NCBI GenBank assembly: GCA_016706255.1
Contig: JADJJZ010000029.1
Coordinates: 248,001 to 312,000, forward strand
From: Bacteroidota bacterium
GTDB taxonomy: Bacteria; Bacteroidota; Bacteroidia; Chitinophagales; BACL12
DNA: 64,000 nucleotides
Direction: 5' to 3'
A model generated the notes under the pieces. It did not search any database. It was given only the letters and a program-made list of their open reading frames with translations, and was not told where the DNA came from. The position numbers were made by a program, and so were the translations under genes. Positions 8,654 to 16,569 of this stretch are shown here, one piece after another (the stretch's first letter is position 1; each line of letters opens with the position of its first letter).

Positions 8654-9280
8654 CTATTTTGGGAGACTAATAGTATATACTATCTCCCCTTGAACAAATA
8701 CGTCAATTCGGTCGGCAATACCGTTATTTAAAACAAGCCAGGCTCCATCTTTCACTCCTTTGAAATAGGAGCCAAATTCTGTAAAATTTGGATTTAAATT
8801 AACAAAATATACGGCTGTAGTAGTCCATGTAAAATATTTTATCAATTTCCAATTATCATCAAAGTCAAAAAAATAGGTCATACAATCACTTTCAGTAGAA
8901 GGGTGACTTATTATAATTCTTTTTGCAATCACCTCAGTAGTTATAGCATAATGAAACTCATAATTGATATCAGCATAATACTGTCCTTTGTATTTCAATG
9001 TTTGTAAATTCAATACTCCCTCATCCGAAAAGAAACTTGAAATACTATCAGTAATAATCATAAACGTATCCATTTTGTCTTCTGAAACAACAAAATAGTT
9101 TTTATTTAGAAATTTACCTTTGATTGTATATTTTGCAGTATCCTCATAGGTTTTTTCCTTTACAAACCAGGTTCTATCCATGTATGAAGTATCTCCATAA
9201 GTGATTGTAACGTTTTGAGTAAACGAATTACTTGCATTAATTAAAATTAGGATAAGGATTATAGGGAAAATGTATTTCAT
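8654..9280 (-). CDS. Exported protein with terminal MORN-like motif, unknown
   Basis: The frame is open from 9316, but the best start is the ATG at 9280, where a signal peptide begins (MKYIFPIILILILINASNSF); this start also avoids overlap with the gene ending at 9285. The mature part of about 185 residues is beta-rich and ends with KGVKDGAWLVLNNGIADRI, which resembles one MORN-type repeat. No function is recognised. It is probably co-transcribed with the 9285 membrane-protein gene. Confidence 0.65.
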   Translation of the reverse strand: MKYIFPIILILILINASNSFTQNVTITYGDTSYMDRTWFVKEKTYEDTAKYTIKGKFLNKNYFVVSEDKMDTFMIITDSISSFFSDEGVLNLQTLKYKGQYYADINYEFHYAITTEVIAKRIIISHPSTESDCMTYFFDFDDNWKLIKYFTWTTTAVYFVNLNPNFTEFGSYFKGVKDGAWLVLNNGIADRIDVFVQGEIVYTISLPK

Positions 9281-9284
9281 GTTT

Positions 9285-9887
9285 TTAAAAATTGTTAAAC
9301 TTACTCCTTTCCTCAAGAATTAGCCTCGCAGCCTCCACAGCTTCCGGAACAAAAGTGTTTTCCAGAACGATTGAGGTTAGCTGTTCTGTTGAATAACGCT
9401 TATATTGTTCTTTAAATTTTACAACCCCTTGTGCGTACGCAATGGAATTCTGTTTTTCTTTTTCTTCCGGCGAAAGCTTTGAATTAAACATAAATTGTAT
9501 AAACTCGTAAACTTGTTTACTGTAAAGGGCTATGGTTAACACAAGCAGTATAAGCGCATGTGGTTGAAAATTTAATTGTAACAGGCTTATTCTGAGTTTA
9601 AACAAGTAAAATCCTTTGGTAAATACAACAAGATTAAATAGAAATAAAATAAGCGTGGTTATAATACAAATAATATAAACCTCTCTTTTAATAAAGTAAA
9701 TAATCAAACACAAAACAAATAATCCGGCTGCAAAATAATGCTGCTGCAACAAATGAAAACCATTGAATATCGCATCATATAACGTAAATGCTAATAGGCA
9801 AGCTAAAACAAACAATGGGAAAAGTCCTTTGTGTTTTAGTTTAGAATTAAATGTTTGCAGTTTAGGTGTCATATGCTGGTTAGGCAT
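9285..9887 (-). CDS. Membrane protein with C-terminal helical motif
   Basis: The frame opens at 9920; a likely start is the Met at 9887 (MPNQHMTPK), since the preceding residues look non-conserved. Four hydrophobic segments follow (about residues 22-40, 46-64, 66-90 and 100-125 of this start). The cytoplasmic tail carries YSTEQLTSIVLENTFVPEAV followed by EAARLILEER. A related phrase, SDEQLLQLV then ALWLLQERNI, opens the membrane protein at 49027, so both belong to a Bacteroidota family with this helical hairpin. Function unknown. Confidence 0.65.
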   Translation of the reverse strand: MPNQHMTPKLQTFNSKLKHKGLFPLFVLACLLAFTLYDAIFNGFHLLQQHYFAAGLFVLCLIIYFIKREVYIICIITTLILFLFNLVVFTKGFYLFKLRISLLQLNFQPHALILLVLTIALYSKQVYEFIQFMFNSKLSPEEKEKQNSIAYAQGVVKFKEQYKRYSTEQLTSIVLENTFVPEAVEAARLILEERSKFNNF

Positions 9888-9938
9888 TGGTTTAAACAAA
9901 CGAATCAAATATAAAATCAAATAATTGCTTAATTAAGT

Positions 9939-10262
9939 TTATTTTGTATGGTAAACATTCACCACCTGACAATCAGACTTCTTAAATTTTATATAGGCAG
10001 TGCCCCCATACCAAGTTGAATCCGGTAATGAACCAGTAACTATCCAAAATCCATCCTCCAAAATGACATTATAAGGTTTTTCATCGTAAATGTCATCACC
10101 ATACAAGGGATACCAAACTGCCTCTGCTATCTTTATTGCAGTCTGCTCATCAGGCACACAATCTTTATGGGTTTCCTGTTCAATATTTACATTAGATAGC
10201 AATGCAATAGACAATACAACTGTAAATGGCAATGACATGAATAGGTATTTTGCGGTTTTCAT
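9939..10262 (-). CDS. NTF2-fold immunity protein (YbbC/YhhH type)
   Basis: A 107-residue protein with an N-terminal hydrophobic export segment (residues 5-24) and a mature domain that closely follows the Imm-NTF2-2 family: VPDEQTAIKIAEAVWYPLYG, KPYNVILEDGFWIVTGSLP, GGTAYIKFKKSDCQV. Family knowledge: these proteins neutralise polymorphic or contact-dependent toxins. No matching toxin gene is visible in the window, so here it would be an orphan immunity gene. It heads the minus-strand row 4759-10262, and a 737-bp gene-free region lies upstream of it. Confidence 0.8.
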   Translation of the reverse strand: MKTAKYLFMSLPFTVVLSIALLSNVNIEQETHKDCVPDEQTAIKIAEAVWYPLYGDDIYDEKPYNVILEDGFWIVTGSLPDSTWYGGTAYIKFKKSDCQVVNVYHTK

Positions 10263-10999
10263 TATGTAAATGGGTTGTTAAATTTATTAGTTAAAAAAAA
10301 TATTTATGCGAGCGTTCAACTTACCCAATCAAAAATAATAAATTATTTTAACCCAAAAGCCCTCTGCGCCTTTCGTGTGCATTTTTTTGCGCCCCGATTT
10401 TTTCTATCGGGGTTTGTGTAACTTTTACATCTTCATCTCGAACAAAATATCCTGTAAAGCGAAGCATTTATTTTATACAATAATTTAAAAGGTTAATATG
10501 AAACTCATAAGTTCCCATAGCCCGGAAATTAATGTGCTAATGTGCTGATTGAACAGCCGGAATGTTCGCTAGAGATTGCATTTAAAGTTTATTATGAAAC
10601 TCTTATGTTTTTATAGCCCGGATTGAAGCGTAAAGCCTCCCTTTTTCAGGGAGCTTGGAGCAGAAAGCCGGAAGCGAATGTGATTTGGAAACGCGATGTT
10701 GATGCTCCAATTTTTTATTATGATTTTATAGCTGTTTAATTTGATTTTCAATCAGAATGCTCATGGATGTTGGGTTTGGGGCGGGAATTATAAAATGTGG
10801 TAAATTATTTGTACCTTTGCACTGCTTTTGCGATAATACTGTTTCTGAGGTGTGTTCATTACGAAATACAAAGTATTAAAACTCAAAAGCTTTTATTTTA
10901 ATCAGTAAGGCGTTAAAGACTTAGAGAAGAACACTGCATTAAAGCATTCGCAAATATGCATCTGTAACATTTCCCTCCTTATACAAATTTTATTATTAC
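10263..10999. other. Gene-free region with hairpins, a 30-bp direct repeat and an octamer pair
   Basis: There is no gene. Seen: a hairpin CCCCGAT/ATCGGGG at 10392-10412; a 30-bp direct repeat starting TATGAAACTC and ending TAGCCCGGA at 10497-10526 and 10593-10622; two GTGCTRAT octamers at 10534-10549 followed by GAACAGCCGG; and a hairpin around CTCCCTTTTTCAGGGAG near 10638. The right end holds the helicase promoter and an untranslated leader of about 175 bp. Confidence 0.7.
10812..10819 (+). promoter_or_regulatory. Bacteroidota -7 box for the DEAD-box helicase gene
   Basis: TACCTTTG fits the TAnnTTTG -7 consensus. Transcription would start near 10825, giving a leader of about 175 nt before the ATG at 11000. 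Long leaders are common on cold-responsive helicase genes; regulation through this leader is inference. No clear -33 TTG is at the expected spacing. Confidence 0.5.
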
Positions 11000-12316
11000 A
11001 TGTCGTTTGACAAATTATTGCTCATTGAGCCAATCATGAGGGCATTAAAACAGGAAGGTTATGAGCGCCCTACTCCTATTCAGGAACAAGCCATACCTGC
11101 CGCATTAGAGCACAAAGATTTATTAGGTTGTGCACAAACAGGCACCGGAAAAACTGCAGCATTTGCCATTCCGGTATTACAAATTTTAGCTGCAAAAAAA
11201 CATGATAATCACCGCGTAATTCGCTCCCTGATTTTAACACCAACACGCGAATTGGCGATTCAAATTGGTGAAAGTTTTACCGCTTATGGTAAATACACCG
11301 GATTATCGCATACCGTAATTTTTGGTGGTGTATCGCAACACGCGCAAACGCAACAGCTGCGCAGGGGTATCGACATATTAATTGCAACTCCCGGACGATT
11401 ACTGGATTTAATGAATCAGGGATTTGTGCGCATAGATAAGGTTGAAATTTTTGTACTCGACGAAGCTGACCGTATGTTGGATATGGGATTTATTCATGAC
11501 GTAAAAAAAGTTGTCGCGAAATTACCTGCGAAAAAACAAACACTGTTTTTTTCTGCAACTATGCCGCATGAAATTTCAGCACTCGCAAATTCATTATTAC
11601 ACAATCCGGTGAAAGTTGCGGTAACGCCCGTTTCATCTACAGTTGAAATAATAGACCAATCGGTATATTTTGTCAGCAAAACAAATAAACGCGCTTTATT
11701 ACATCATTTATTATTAGATAAATCGATAAAAAGTGTATTGGTTTTTACCAGAACAAAACATGGTGCCGATAAGGTGTGTAAAGATTTAGTCCGCTCAGGA
11801 ATTAAAGCAGCCGCAATACATGGAAATAAATCGCAAAACAACCGACAAACAGCATTAAGCAGTTTTAAAGCCGGTGAAACGCGTGTGTTGGTTGCAACAG
11901 ATATTGCAGCGCGCGGAATTGATGTGGAAGAATTAGCTTATGTAATTAATTACGAATTGCCGAATATTCCGGAAACATATGTGCATCGTATCGGCCGGAC
12001 AGGTCGTGCCGGATCTACCGGTGTTGCGATTGCTTTTTGTGAAGAAGAGGAACGTCCATACCTGCGTGATATTCAGCGCTTAATTGGTAAAACAATTACC
12101 GTAAAAACGGATCATCCTGATTACAAACAAATGGTAATTCCGCAGACAAAAACTGAAGAGGAACGGCCTGCAAACAGAGAACGCCGCAGTGTTGTGGACC
12201 CATCCAAAGCAAGACGTTTCAAACCCGATAAATTCAAAAAACACCGCGAAAAACGCAGTGAAAATACGGGAAGCAGTTCAGGGCGAATTACAGTTAACCT
12301 GAAAGGAAGTAGATAA
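11000..12316 (+). CDS. rhlE: DEAD-box ATP-dependent RNA helicase, RhlE type
   Basis: A cytoplasmic RNA helicase of 438 residues with all core motifs: Q-motif PTPIQEQAI, Walker A AQTGTGKT (45-52), PTRELA (81-86), TPGR, DEAD (154-157), SAT (185-187), then in domain 2 VLVFTRTKHGADKV, ATDIAARGID and HRIGRTGR. The last 60 residues are a basic, low-complexity tail that would bind RNA. Family knowledge: RhlE helicases remodel rRNA and mRNA, often in the cold. The gene is monocistronic, with a long leader and a repeat-rich downstream region. Confidence 0.95.
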   Translation: MSFDKLLLIEPIMRALKQEGYERPTPIQEQAIPAALEHKDLLGCAQTGTGKTAAFAIPVLQILAAKKHDNHRVIRSLILTPTRELAIQIGESFTAYGKYTGLSHTVIFGGVSQHAQTQQLRRGIDILIATPGRLLDLMNQGFVRIDKVEIFVLDEADRMLDMGFIHDVKKVVAKLPAKKQTLFFSATMPHEISALANSLLHNPVKVAVTPVSSTVEIIDQSVYFVSKTNKRALLHHLLLDKSIKSVLVFTRTKHGADKVCKDLVRSGIKAAAIHGNKSQNNRQTALSSFKAGETRVLVATDIAARGIDVEELAYVINYELPNIPETYVHRIGRTGRAGSTGVAIAFCEEEERPYLRDIQRLIGKTITVKTDHPDYKQMVIPQTKTEEERPANRERRSVVDPSKARRFKPDKFKKHREKRSENTGSSSGRITVNLKGSR

Positions 12317-12480
12317 TTTTAAAATGGAACGCAGATCGAACTGATCCCGATAGCTATCGGGACGGATTAAAACGGATTAATTAATAATATAAAAGGAATT
12401 ATAACAACTCAAAAAAATCCGTCTAAATCTGTTTAATCCGTTAAATCTGTGTTCCTTTCACACACCAATAAAATAGCGGC
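12317..12480. repeat. Intergenic repeat with palindrome TCCCGATAGCTATCGGGA
   Basis: The stretch contains GGAACGCAGAT near 12326, the perfect palindrome TCCCGATAGCTATCGGGA near 12346-12363, and the inverted complement AATCCGTTAAATCTGTG then TTCCTTTC near 12435-12458. The same components occur at 41880-41904 and 43322-43370, where the second insertion sequence has split the palindrome. It is a dispersed Bacteroidota-style intergenic repeat; its function is unknown. Confidence 0.75.
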
Positions 12481-12529
12481 CCCGCCAGGGGGAAATATTT
12501 AAAAATTTTTTTTAAAAATTCATTTTTTT

Positions 12530-12640
12530 CCCGCCAAAAAACCCCCCCCCCCCCGGGGGTTTCGCGCCCCCCCACCAAAACACCCCCCAAAAAAACGGGG
12601 GGCGCCCCCCCCCCCCCATAAATAAAAAAAAAAAAAAATT
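12530..12640. other. Abnormal homopolymer block, probable sequence artefact
   Basis: Thirteen C in a row at 12542-12554 are followed by five G, then runs of seven C, six C, seven A, six G, thirteen C at 12605-12617 and fifteen A. Nothing else in the window looks like this. It lies just beyond the porT terminator hairpin. A consensus built from failing reads at a strong hairpin or at a contig join is the likeliest cause. Confidence 0.75.
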
Positions 12641-12664
12641 AAAAAAACCGCCCAAATCAGGCGG
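12641..12664 (-). terminator. Terminator of the menG-porT unit
   Basis: On the minus strand CCGCC (complement of 12660-12664) pairs with GGCGG (complement of 12648-12652) around a seven-base loop and is followed by seven U. It lies 12 bp after the porT stop. Confidence 0.65.
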
Positions 12665-12675
12665 GGTCGGTTCCC

Positions 12676-13380
12676 TTATCCTTCAATGTGTATGGTGAAC
12701 AACAATGTCCTGCTGAACAACTTATCCATCACATTACTTTCCTGAAGAACCGGGTCAACCTGATGTAGATTCAGTAATCCATTAGATAATTTTATTTCCG
12801 GAGAAAAAATAAAATAAGGAAAATAAAATTCAAATCCGAACCCGCAATTTACCGCGAGGTCGTTTGCTTTTATTTTTACCAAACCTTCTGCGTTGCGGGC
12901 ATCGGCATTGGAGCTGAAATCGTAACAATATTTAATTCCACCAACCACATACACCTTCATATCTTTATACGCAGCACTTTTAAATTTAACATCAAAAGGC
13001 ATGTCGAGATATAATGATTCCAATGTTTGAAAAGCAGTGCTTTCATCGCGATAAGTGTAATTCAAATTTTTTTCTGCAAAAGATAAAGATGGGACAAAAC
13101 GTAAATCAAAATATTTTCCCAATCGCAAATTGGTAATAATTCCTAAATTAAATCCGGGACCATTTGTAGATTCAACCACCATTACCGAATCGTGATTAAT
13201 AAACTGATCGCTCATGGAAATTTTGAAATCGGAAGTATTATATGCCAGTGCAATACCGAAATGATAAGGGTTTAGCGAAAATCGGCTTTCGTATTCCTGG
13301 GCATTCATTTGAGCCTTGGTTACCAAAGGCAAAATTATAAACGCAATTAAAATTATTTTTCTGCAATATATAGCGAGCAT
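12676..13380 (-). CDS. porT: PorT-like outer-membrane barrel protein of the type IX secretion system
   Basis: A 234-residue exported protein with an N-terminal signal (ILIAFIILPLVTKAQ) and an eight-strand-type small barrel pattern (HFGIALAYNTSDF, GFNLGIITNLRLGKYFDLRFVP, AVNCGFGFEFYFPYFIFSPE). Length, pattern and position next to menG match PorT/SprT of Bacteroidota. Family knowledge: PorT is needed for T9SS secretion. The window also holds three T9SS cargo proteins. Its ATG lies inside the end of menG (28-bp overlap), which implies translational coupling. Confidence 0.85.
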   Translation of the reverse strand: MLAIYCRKIILIAFIILPLVTKAQMNAQEYESRFSLNPYHFGIALAYNTSDFKISMSDQFINHDSVMVVESTNGPGFNLGIITNLRLGKYFDLRFVPSLSFAEKNLNYTYRDESTAFQTLESLYLDMPFDVKFKSAAYKDMKVYVVGGIKYCYDFSSNADARNAEGLVKIKANDLAVNCGFGFEFYFPYFIFSPEIKLSNGLLNLHQVDPVLQESNVMDKLFSRTLLFTIHIEG

Positions 13381-14078
13381 ATACCCAAACTAAGTCTTTT
13401 ACAGGTGCAATTTTTGAATCCTGCTGTTTTTAAAAAATGAATAAACTTTTCGCCTTCGGGAAATACTTTTACCGATTCGAATAAATATGTGTATGCGCGT
13501 GAATCACCGCTTACTAAACGCCCTATTGCGGGAAGTATTGTACTGAAATAAAAATTATACAACTGTTTAAACGGAAAAGCCGAAGGTCTGGAAAATTCTA
13601 AAATCACAATTGGTGCTCCCGGTTGCAACACGCGATAAATTTCGTTTAATCCCAATTGCAGGTTTTCGAAATTGCGGACACCAAAGGCAACAGTGCAGGC
13701 ATCAAATGTATTTGTTTCAAATAGCAGGTGCTCAGAATCGCCTTCCAGCAAAACAATTTTATCGTTTAAATTTATGTTGTTGATTTTTTTAATGCCCACT
13801 TCCAGCATCTGCACCGAAATATCGACACCGGTTACTTTTTTTGCGCCGGTTTTAAGTGCGGCAATGGTGAAATCGCCTGTTCCGCAGGCAACATCTAAAA
13901 TATTGTTGGGGTGATATTGTTTCAGTTTTTTGATGGCCTTATTGCGCCACAACACATCGATACGCAACGATAACACCCGGTTCAGAAAATCGTAGCGGCC
14001 GGCGATGTTGTTGAACATGGACTTCACCTGCTCTTTTTTCGAAGAATCGGATTTATAGGGTGTAACACTTTCTGACAT
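13353..14078 (-). CDS. menG: Demethylmenaquinone/ubiquinone C-methyltransferase
   Basis: A 241-residue SAM-dependent methyltransferase of the UbiE/MenG family. The N-terminus has the family phrase VKSMFNNIAGRYDFLNRVLS, motif I is ILDVACGTGDFTI, and the family regions FDACTVAFGVRNFENL and ILEFSRP follow. In a menaquinone-using bacterium it would do the last methylation of menaquinone synthesis at the membrane surface. The start at 14078 gives the standard length. It is divergent from engB and overlaps porT. Confidence 0.95.
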   Translation of the reverse strand: MSESVTPYKSDSSKKEQVKSMFNNIAGRYDFLNRVLSLRIDVLWRNKAIKKLKQYHPNNILDVACGTGDFTIAALKTGAKKVTGVDISVQMLEVGIKKINNINLNDKIVLLEGDSEHLLFETNTFDACTVAFGVRNFENLQLGLNEIYRVLQPGAPIVILEFSRPSAFPFKQLYNFYFSTILPAIGRLVSGDSRAYTYLFESVKVFPEGEKFIHFLKTAGFKNCTCKRLSLGICSLYIAEK

Positions 14079-14158
14079 CTGGGTGCAAATTTAGCATGAA
14101 TAAATATGTTCTGCGCCGAAAGCGGTGTTAACTTATACCATACCGGCGTTCGAAACTG

Positions 14159-14166
14159 TATTTTTG
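14159..14166 (+). promoter_or_regulatory. -7 box directly before engB
   Basis: TATTTTTG matches TAnnTTTG and ends four bases before the GTG start at 14171, so transcription would begin at or next to the start codon and the mRNA would be nearly leaderless. Confidence 0.5.
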
Positions 14167-14170
14167 CAGG

Positions 14171-14761
14171 GTGATATTTAAAACAGCTAATTACACAGGA
14201 AGTTTTCCGGATTATAAAAAATGTCCCGAAAAGGACATGCCCGAGTTCGCATTTATCGGTCGTTCGAATGTGGGTAAATCGTCGCTCATCAATATGCTGA
14301 CCAACCATCAGCACTTGGCAAAAACCAGTGCCAGACCGGGAAAAACGCAAACTATCAATTTTTTCCTCATCAACGATACCTGGAACTTGGTCGATTTACC
14401 GGGCTACGGCTTTGCAAAGGTTTCCAAAGCCCAGCGCGAGCAGTTTGAAGGTATGATTGCCGACTACCTAAAGTTCAGACCTCAGATGCGCTGCGTGTTT
14501 CAGCTTGTGGACTCCTGTATTCCACCTCAAAAAATAGATTTAGAATTCACCGATTGGCTAGGCGAAGAACGCATCCCCTTCTGCATCGCCTTCACCAAAT
14601 CCGACCGCCGCAAAAAAGATATCAAAGGCAACATCGAAGCCTACAAACAAAAACTCTCAGAAAGCTGGGAAACGTTGCCTGAAATGTTTGTGACGTCTGC
14701 TGAGACGAGGGTTGGTAGGGATGAGGTGCTGGCTTATTTAGATAAAGTGTTGCTGGATTGA
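14171..14761 (+). CDS. engB: Ribosome-biogenesis GTP-binding protein EngB/YsxC
   Basis: A 196-residue GTPase with G1 GRSNVGKSS (30-38), the G2 region ARPGKTQTINFF, G3 DLPGYG (75-80), G4 TKSD (142-145) and a G5 Thr-Ser-Ala. It has the expected length for EngB, which acts in assembly of the large ribosomal subunit. The start is a GTG at 14171: it gives the typical opening (residues 1-15 before KKCPEKDMPEFAFIGRSN), and no ATG lies nearby. It is divergent from menG-porT, with about 90 bp between them. Confidence 0.93.
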   Translation: MIFKTANYTGSFPDYKKCPEKDMPEFAFIGRSNVGKSSLINMLTNHQHLAKTSARPGKTQTINFFLINDTWNLVDLPGYGFAKVSKAQREQFEGMIADYLKFRPQMRCVFQLVDSCIPPQKIDLEFTDWLGEERIPFCIAFTKSDRRKKDIKGNIEAYKQKLSESWETLPEMFVTSAETRVGRDEVLAYLDKVLLD

Positions 14762-14791
14762 CATTTTTCGAAGTAGGCGTGTTTTGTTAAT

Positions 14792-15004
14792 GTGCTAATG
14801 TGCTGATGTGCTAATGTGCTAATGTGCTGATTAACAGCCGATTTTGAGCAAAAAGTTTATTCGGAGGCTTATTTAATGTGCGAATGTACCGATGTACCAA
14901 TGGAACAGCCGATTTTGAGTAGGATTTACATTCGGAGCTAACGATATGGTATTTTAATGTGAGAAAGCACCGGCATAAATGTGCTGATGTGCTAATGTGC
15001 TGAT
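14792..15004. repeat. Octamer GTGCTRAT arrays with AACAGCCG modules (left of IS)
   Basis: Five tandem octamers GTGCTAAT or GTGCTGAT fill 14792-14831, followed by a module that begins AACAGCCGATTTTGAGCA at 14833 and ends TTCGGAGGCTTATTTAAT. A second, more diverged array follows (14878-14901) with another AACAGCCG module at 14904. Three octamers at 14981-15004 run into the insertion sequence. The same modules resume at 16408 beyond it. Confidence 0.85.
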
Positions 15005-16405
15005 CACTGGTGTCCGGTAAAAAATAATTATAAATAAAAAGGGAGCTCCGAAGAACTCCCAATAAGTGTTAGTTTTGATTTGCGACCAAAAACTAAACTT
15101 ATGCGCAAAGGTACTTTTTTTACCGGACAGCCGGTATTCAATCAACTACTTTCTTTAATACCCCGGGCACAAATCGAGCGTTTGTCTAAACTGCATAATG
15201 CAAATCGATATTGCAAGAAATTTATGGCATATGACCATTTGATCACGATGTTATATGGTGCATTTTTCAATGCCACCAATTTGCGTGAAATCACTACAGG
15301 AATGCAGGGTTACGGCCTAAATAAACTCAATCATTTAGGGTTGCTGGATACACCAAAAAGAGCCGTTATCAGAAGCAAATCAACGCCGTCCTGCCAAATT
15401 CTTCGAAAGTGTGTATCACATGCTTTATGATACCTATTTCGGTTTACCGACAGCCGTCCATTAAATATCGATGATGACTTATTTATCATCGATTCAACAA
15501 CATTTAGTCTCTTTAATTCAGTGATGCGCGGTGCCGGTACCGCTAAACAAAATGGAAAAAAGAAGGGTGGTGTTAAAGCGCACATGATGATAAATGCCAA
15601 GCATGATTTACCTGCATTTGTTTTTATTAGTGAAGCCAAAGAACATGATTTAACTTTCTTACACCAACTTAAAGTGCCTGATAACTCTACTGTGTTGTTT
15701 GATAAAGCCTACACCAATTACAAGCAGTTCGCTGAATGGGGTAATCACGGTATTAGATGGGTAAGCCGACTTAAAGGGATGCTTCTGTAAAAGTGCTGGT
15801 GCACAGCCCTGTGTCGGAAGCAGCCTATGACTCAGGTGTCCGCTCTGATAATTATGTGGAATTAGGTCGGCCAAGTAATCGAAAAAAAATCCCCTTAATT
15901 AAAGCCCGAGTAGTTGAATTTTGGGATGAGGAAAGCAACGCATGTTTCAATTTGTTTGTAATGATTACACTAGCGATCCGGAAGTCATTGCAGACTTGTA
16001 TAAGCGCAGATGGCAAATTGAAACATTATTCAAGCGCATAAAACAACGTTATCCATTAAAATATTTTTAGGCGATAATCCCAATGCAATAGAAATACAAA
16101 TATGGGCAACTTTGATATGTGATTTATTAGTGAGAATAATACAAGAACAGTTAACCAAACAGGAAATAAGCATTGGGCTTATTCTACAATATCAGGCATG
16201 ATTAGGCAACATCTGATGAACTATTTTAACATCATTGATTTTTTAATCGACCCCGAAAAAATGCTTAGCATTTATAAACCACCATCACCACAACTGTCTT
16301 TTAACTTCCTAAGGGCTTCACCTTGAAAAAGCAACTATCTGCAACCTAAAACCACCGTAAATAAACAACTTCGTAAAATCATATGAGTTTTACCGGACAA
16401 CAGTG
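15005..16405 (+). mobile_element. IS4-family insertion sequence (DUF4372 group), transposase broken
   Basis: The ends are an inverted repeat of 18 bp with one mismatch, CACTGKTGTCCGGTAAAA, at 15005-15022 and 16388-16405. Flanking 10-mers ATGTGCTGAT (14995-15004) and ATGTGCTAAT (16406-16415) differ at one base. They look like a target duplication, although the octamer array alone could produce the likeness. Total length is 1401 bp. The internal gene is a frameshifted transposase. Confidence 0.88.
15101..16326 (+). pseudogene. Frameshifted IS4-family transposase
   Basis: Reading across frames gives a full-length transposase. It has an N-terminal DUF4372 domain (STFFTGQP-type opening, here GTFFTGQPVFNQLLSLIPRA), DSTTFSLF with the first Asp, AYTNYKQF, and the IS4 signature Y-x2-R-x3-E-x6-K in LYKRRWQIETLFKRIK. 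The frame breaks at about 15368, 15443, 15780, 15943, 16067 and 16165. Most breaks need only one missing base in a short homopolymer (for example GGG for GGGG at 15780). The ATG at 15101 is the family start. Either the copy has decayed or the repeat was poorly polished in the assembly. Confidence 0.85.
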
Positions 16406-16407
16406 AT

Positions 16408-16560
16408 GTGCTAATGTGCTAATGGAACAGCCGATTTTGAGCAATAAGTTTATTCGGAGGCTTATTTAATGTGCGAATGTGCTGATGTGCTAATGTGCTG
16501 ATGTGCTAATGTGCTAATGGAACAGCCGATTTTGAGCAAGTTGTGCATTTTTAGCTTTTA
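16408..16560. repeat. Octamer arrays and AACAGCCG modules (right of IS)
   Basis: Two octamers (16408-16423), an AACAGCCG module starting at 16426, six octamers (16471-16518) and another module start at 16521. The distance between module starts is 95 bp here and 71 bp on the left side of the insertion sequence. The difference of 24 equals three octamers, so copies differ by whole octamer units. Confidence 0.85.
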
Positions 16561-16569
16561 TTCAACTTT

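Noticed and set aside
14024..14350. 108-codon minus-strand ORF
   Set aside because: It is antisense to the start of engB and overlaps menG in another frame; no protein-like features.
14792..14831. CRISPR-like short repeats
   Set aside because: Octamers are directly tandem with no spacers.
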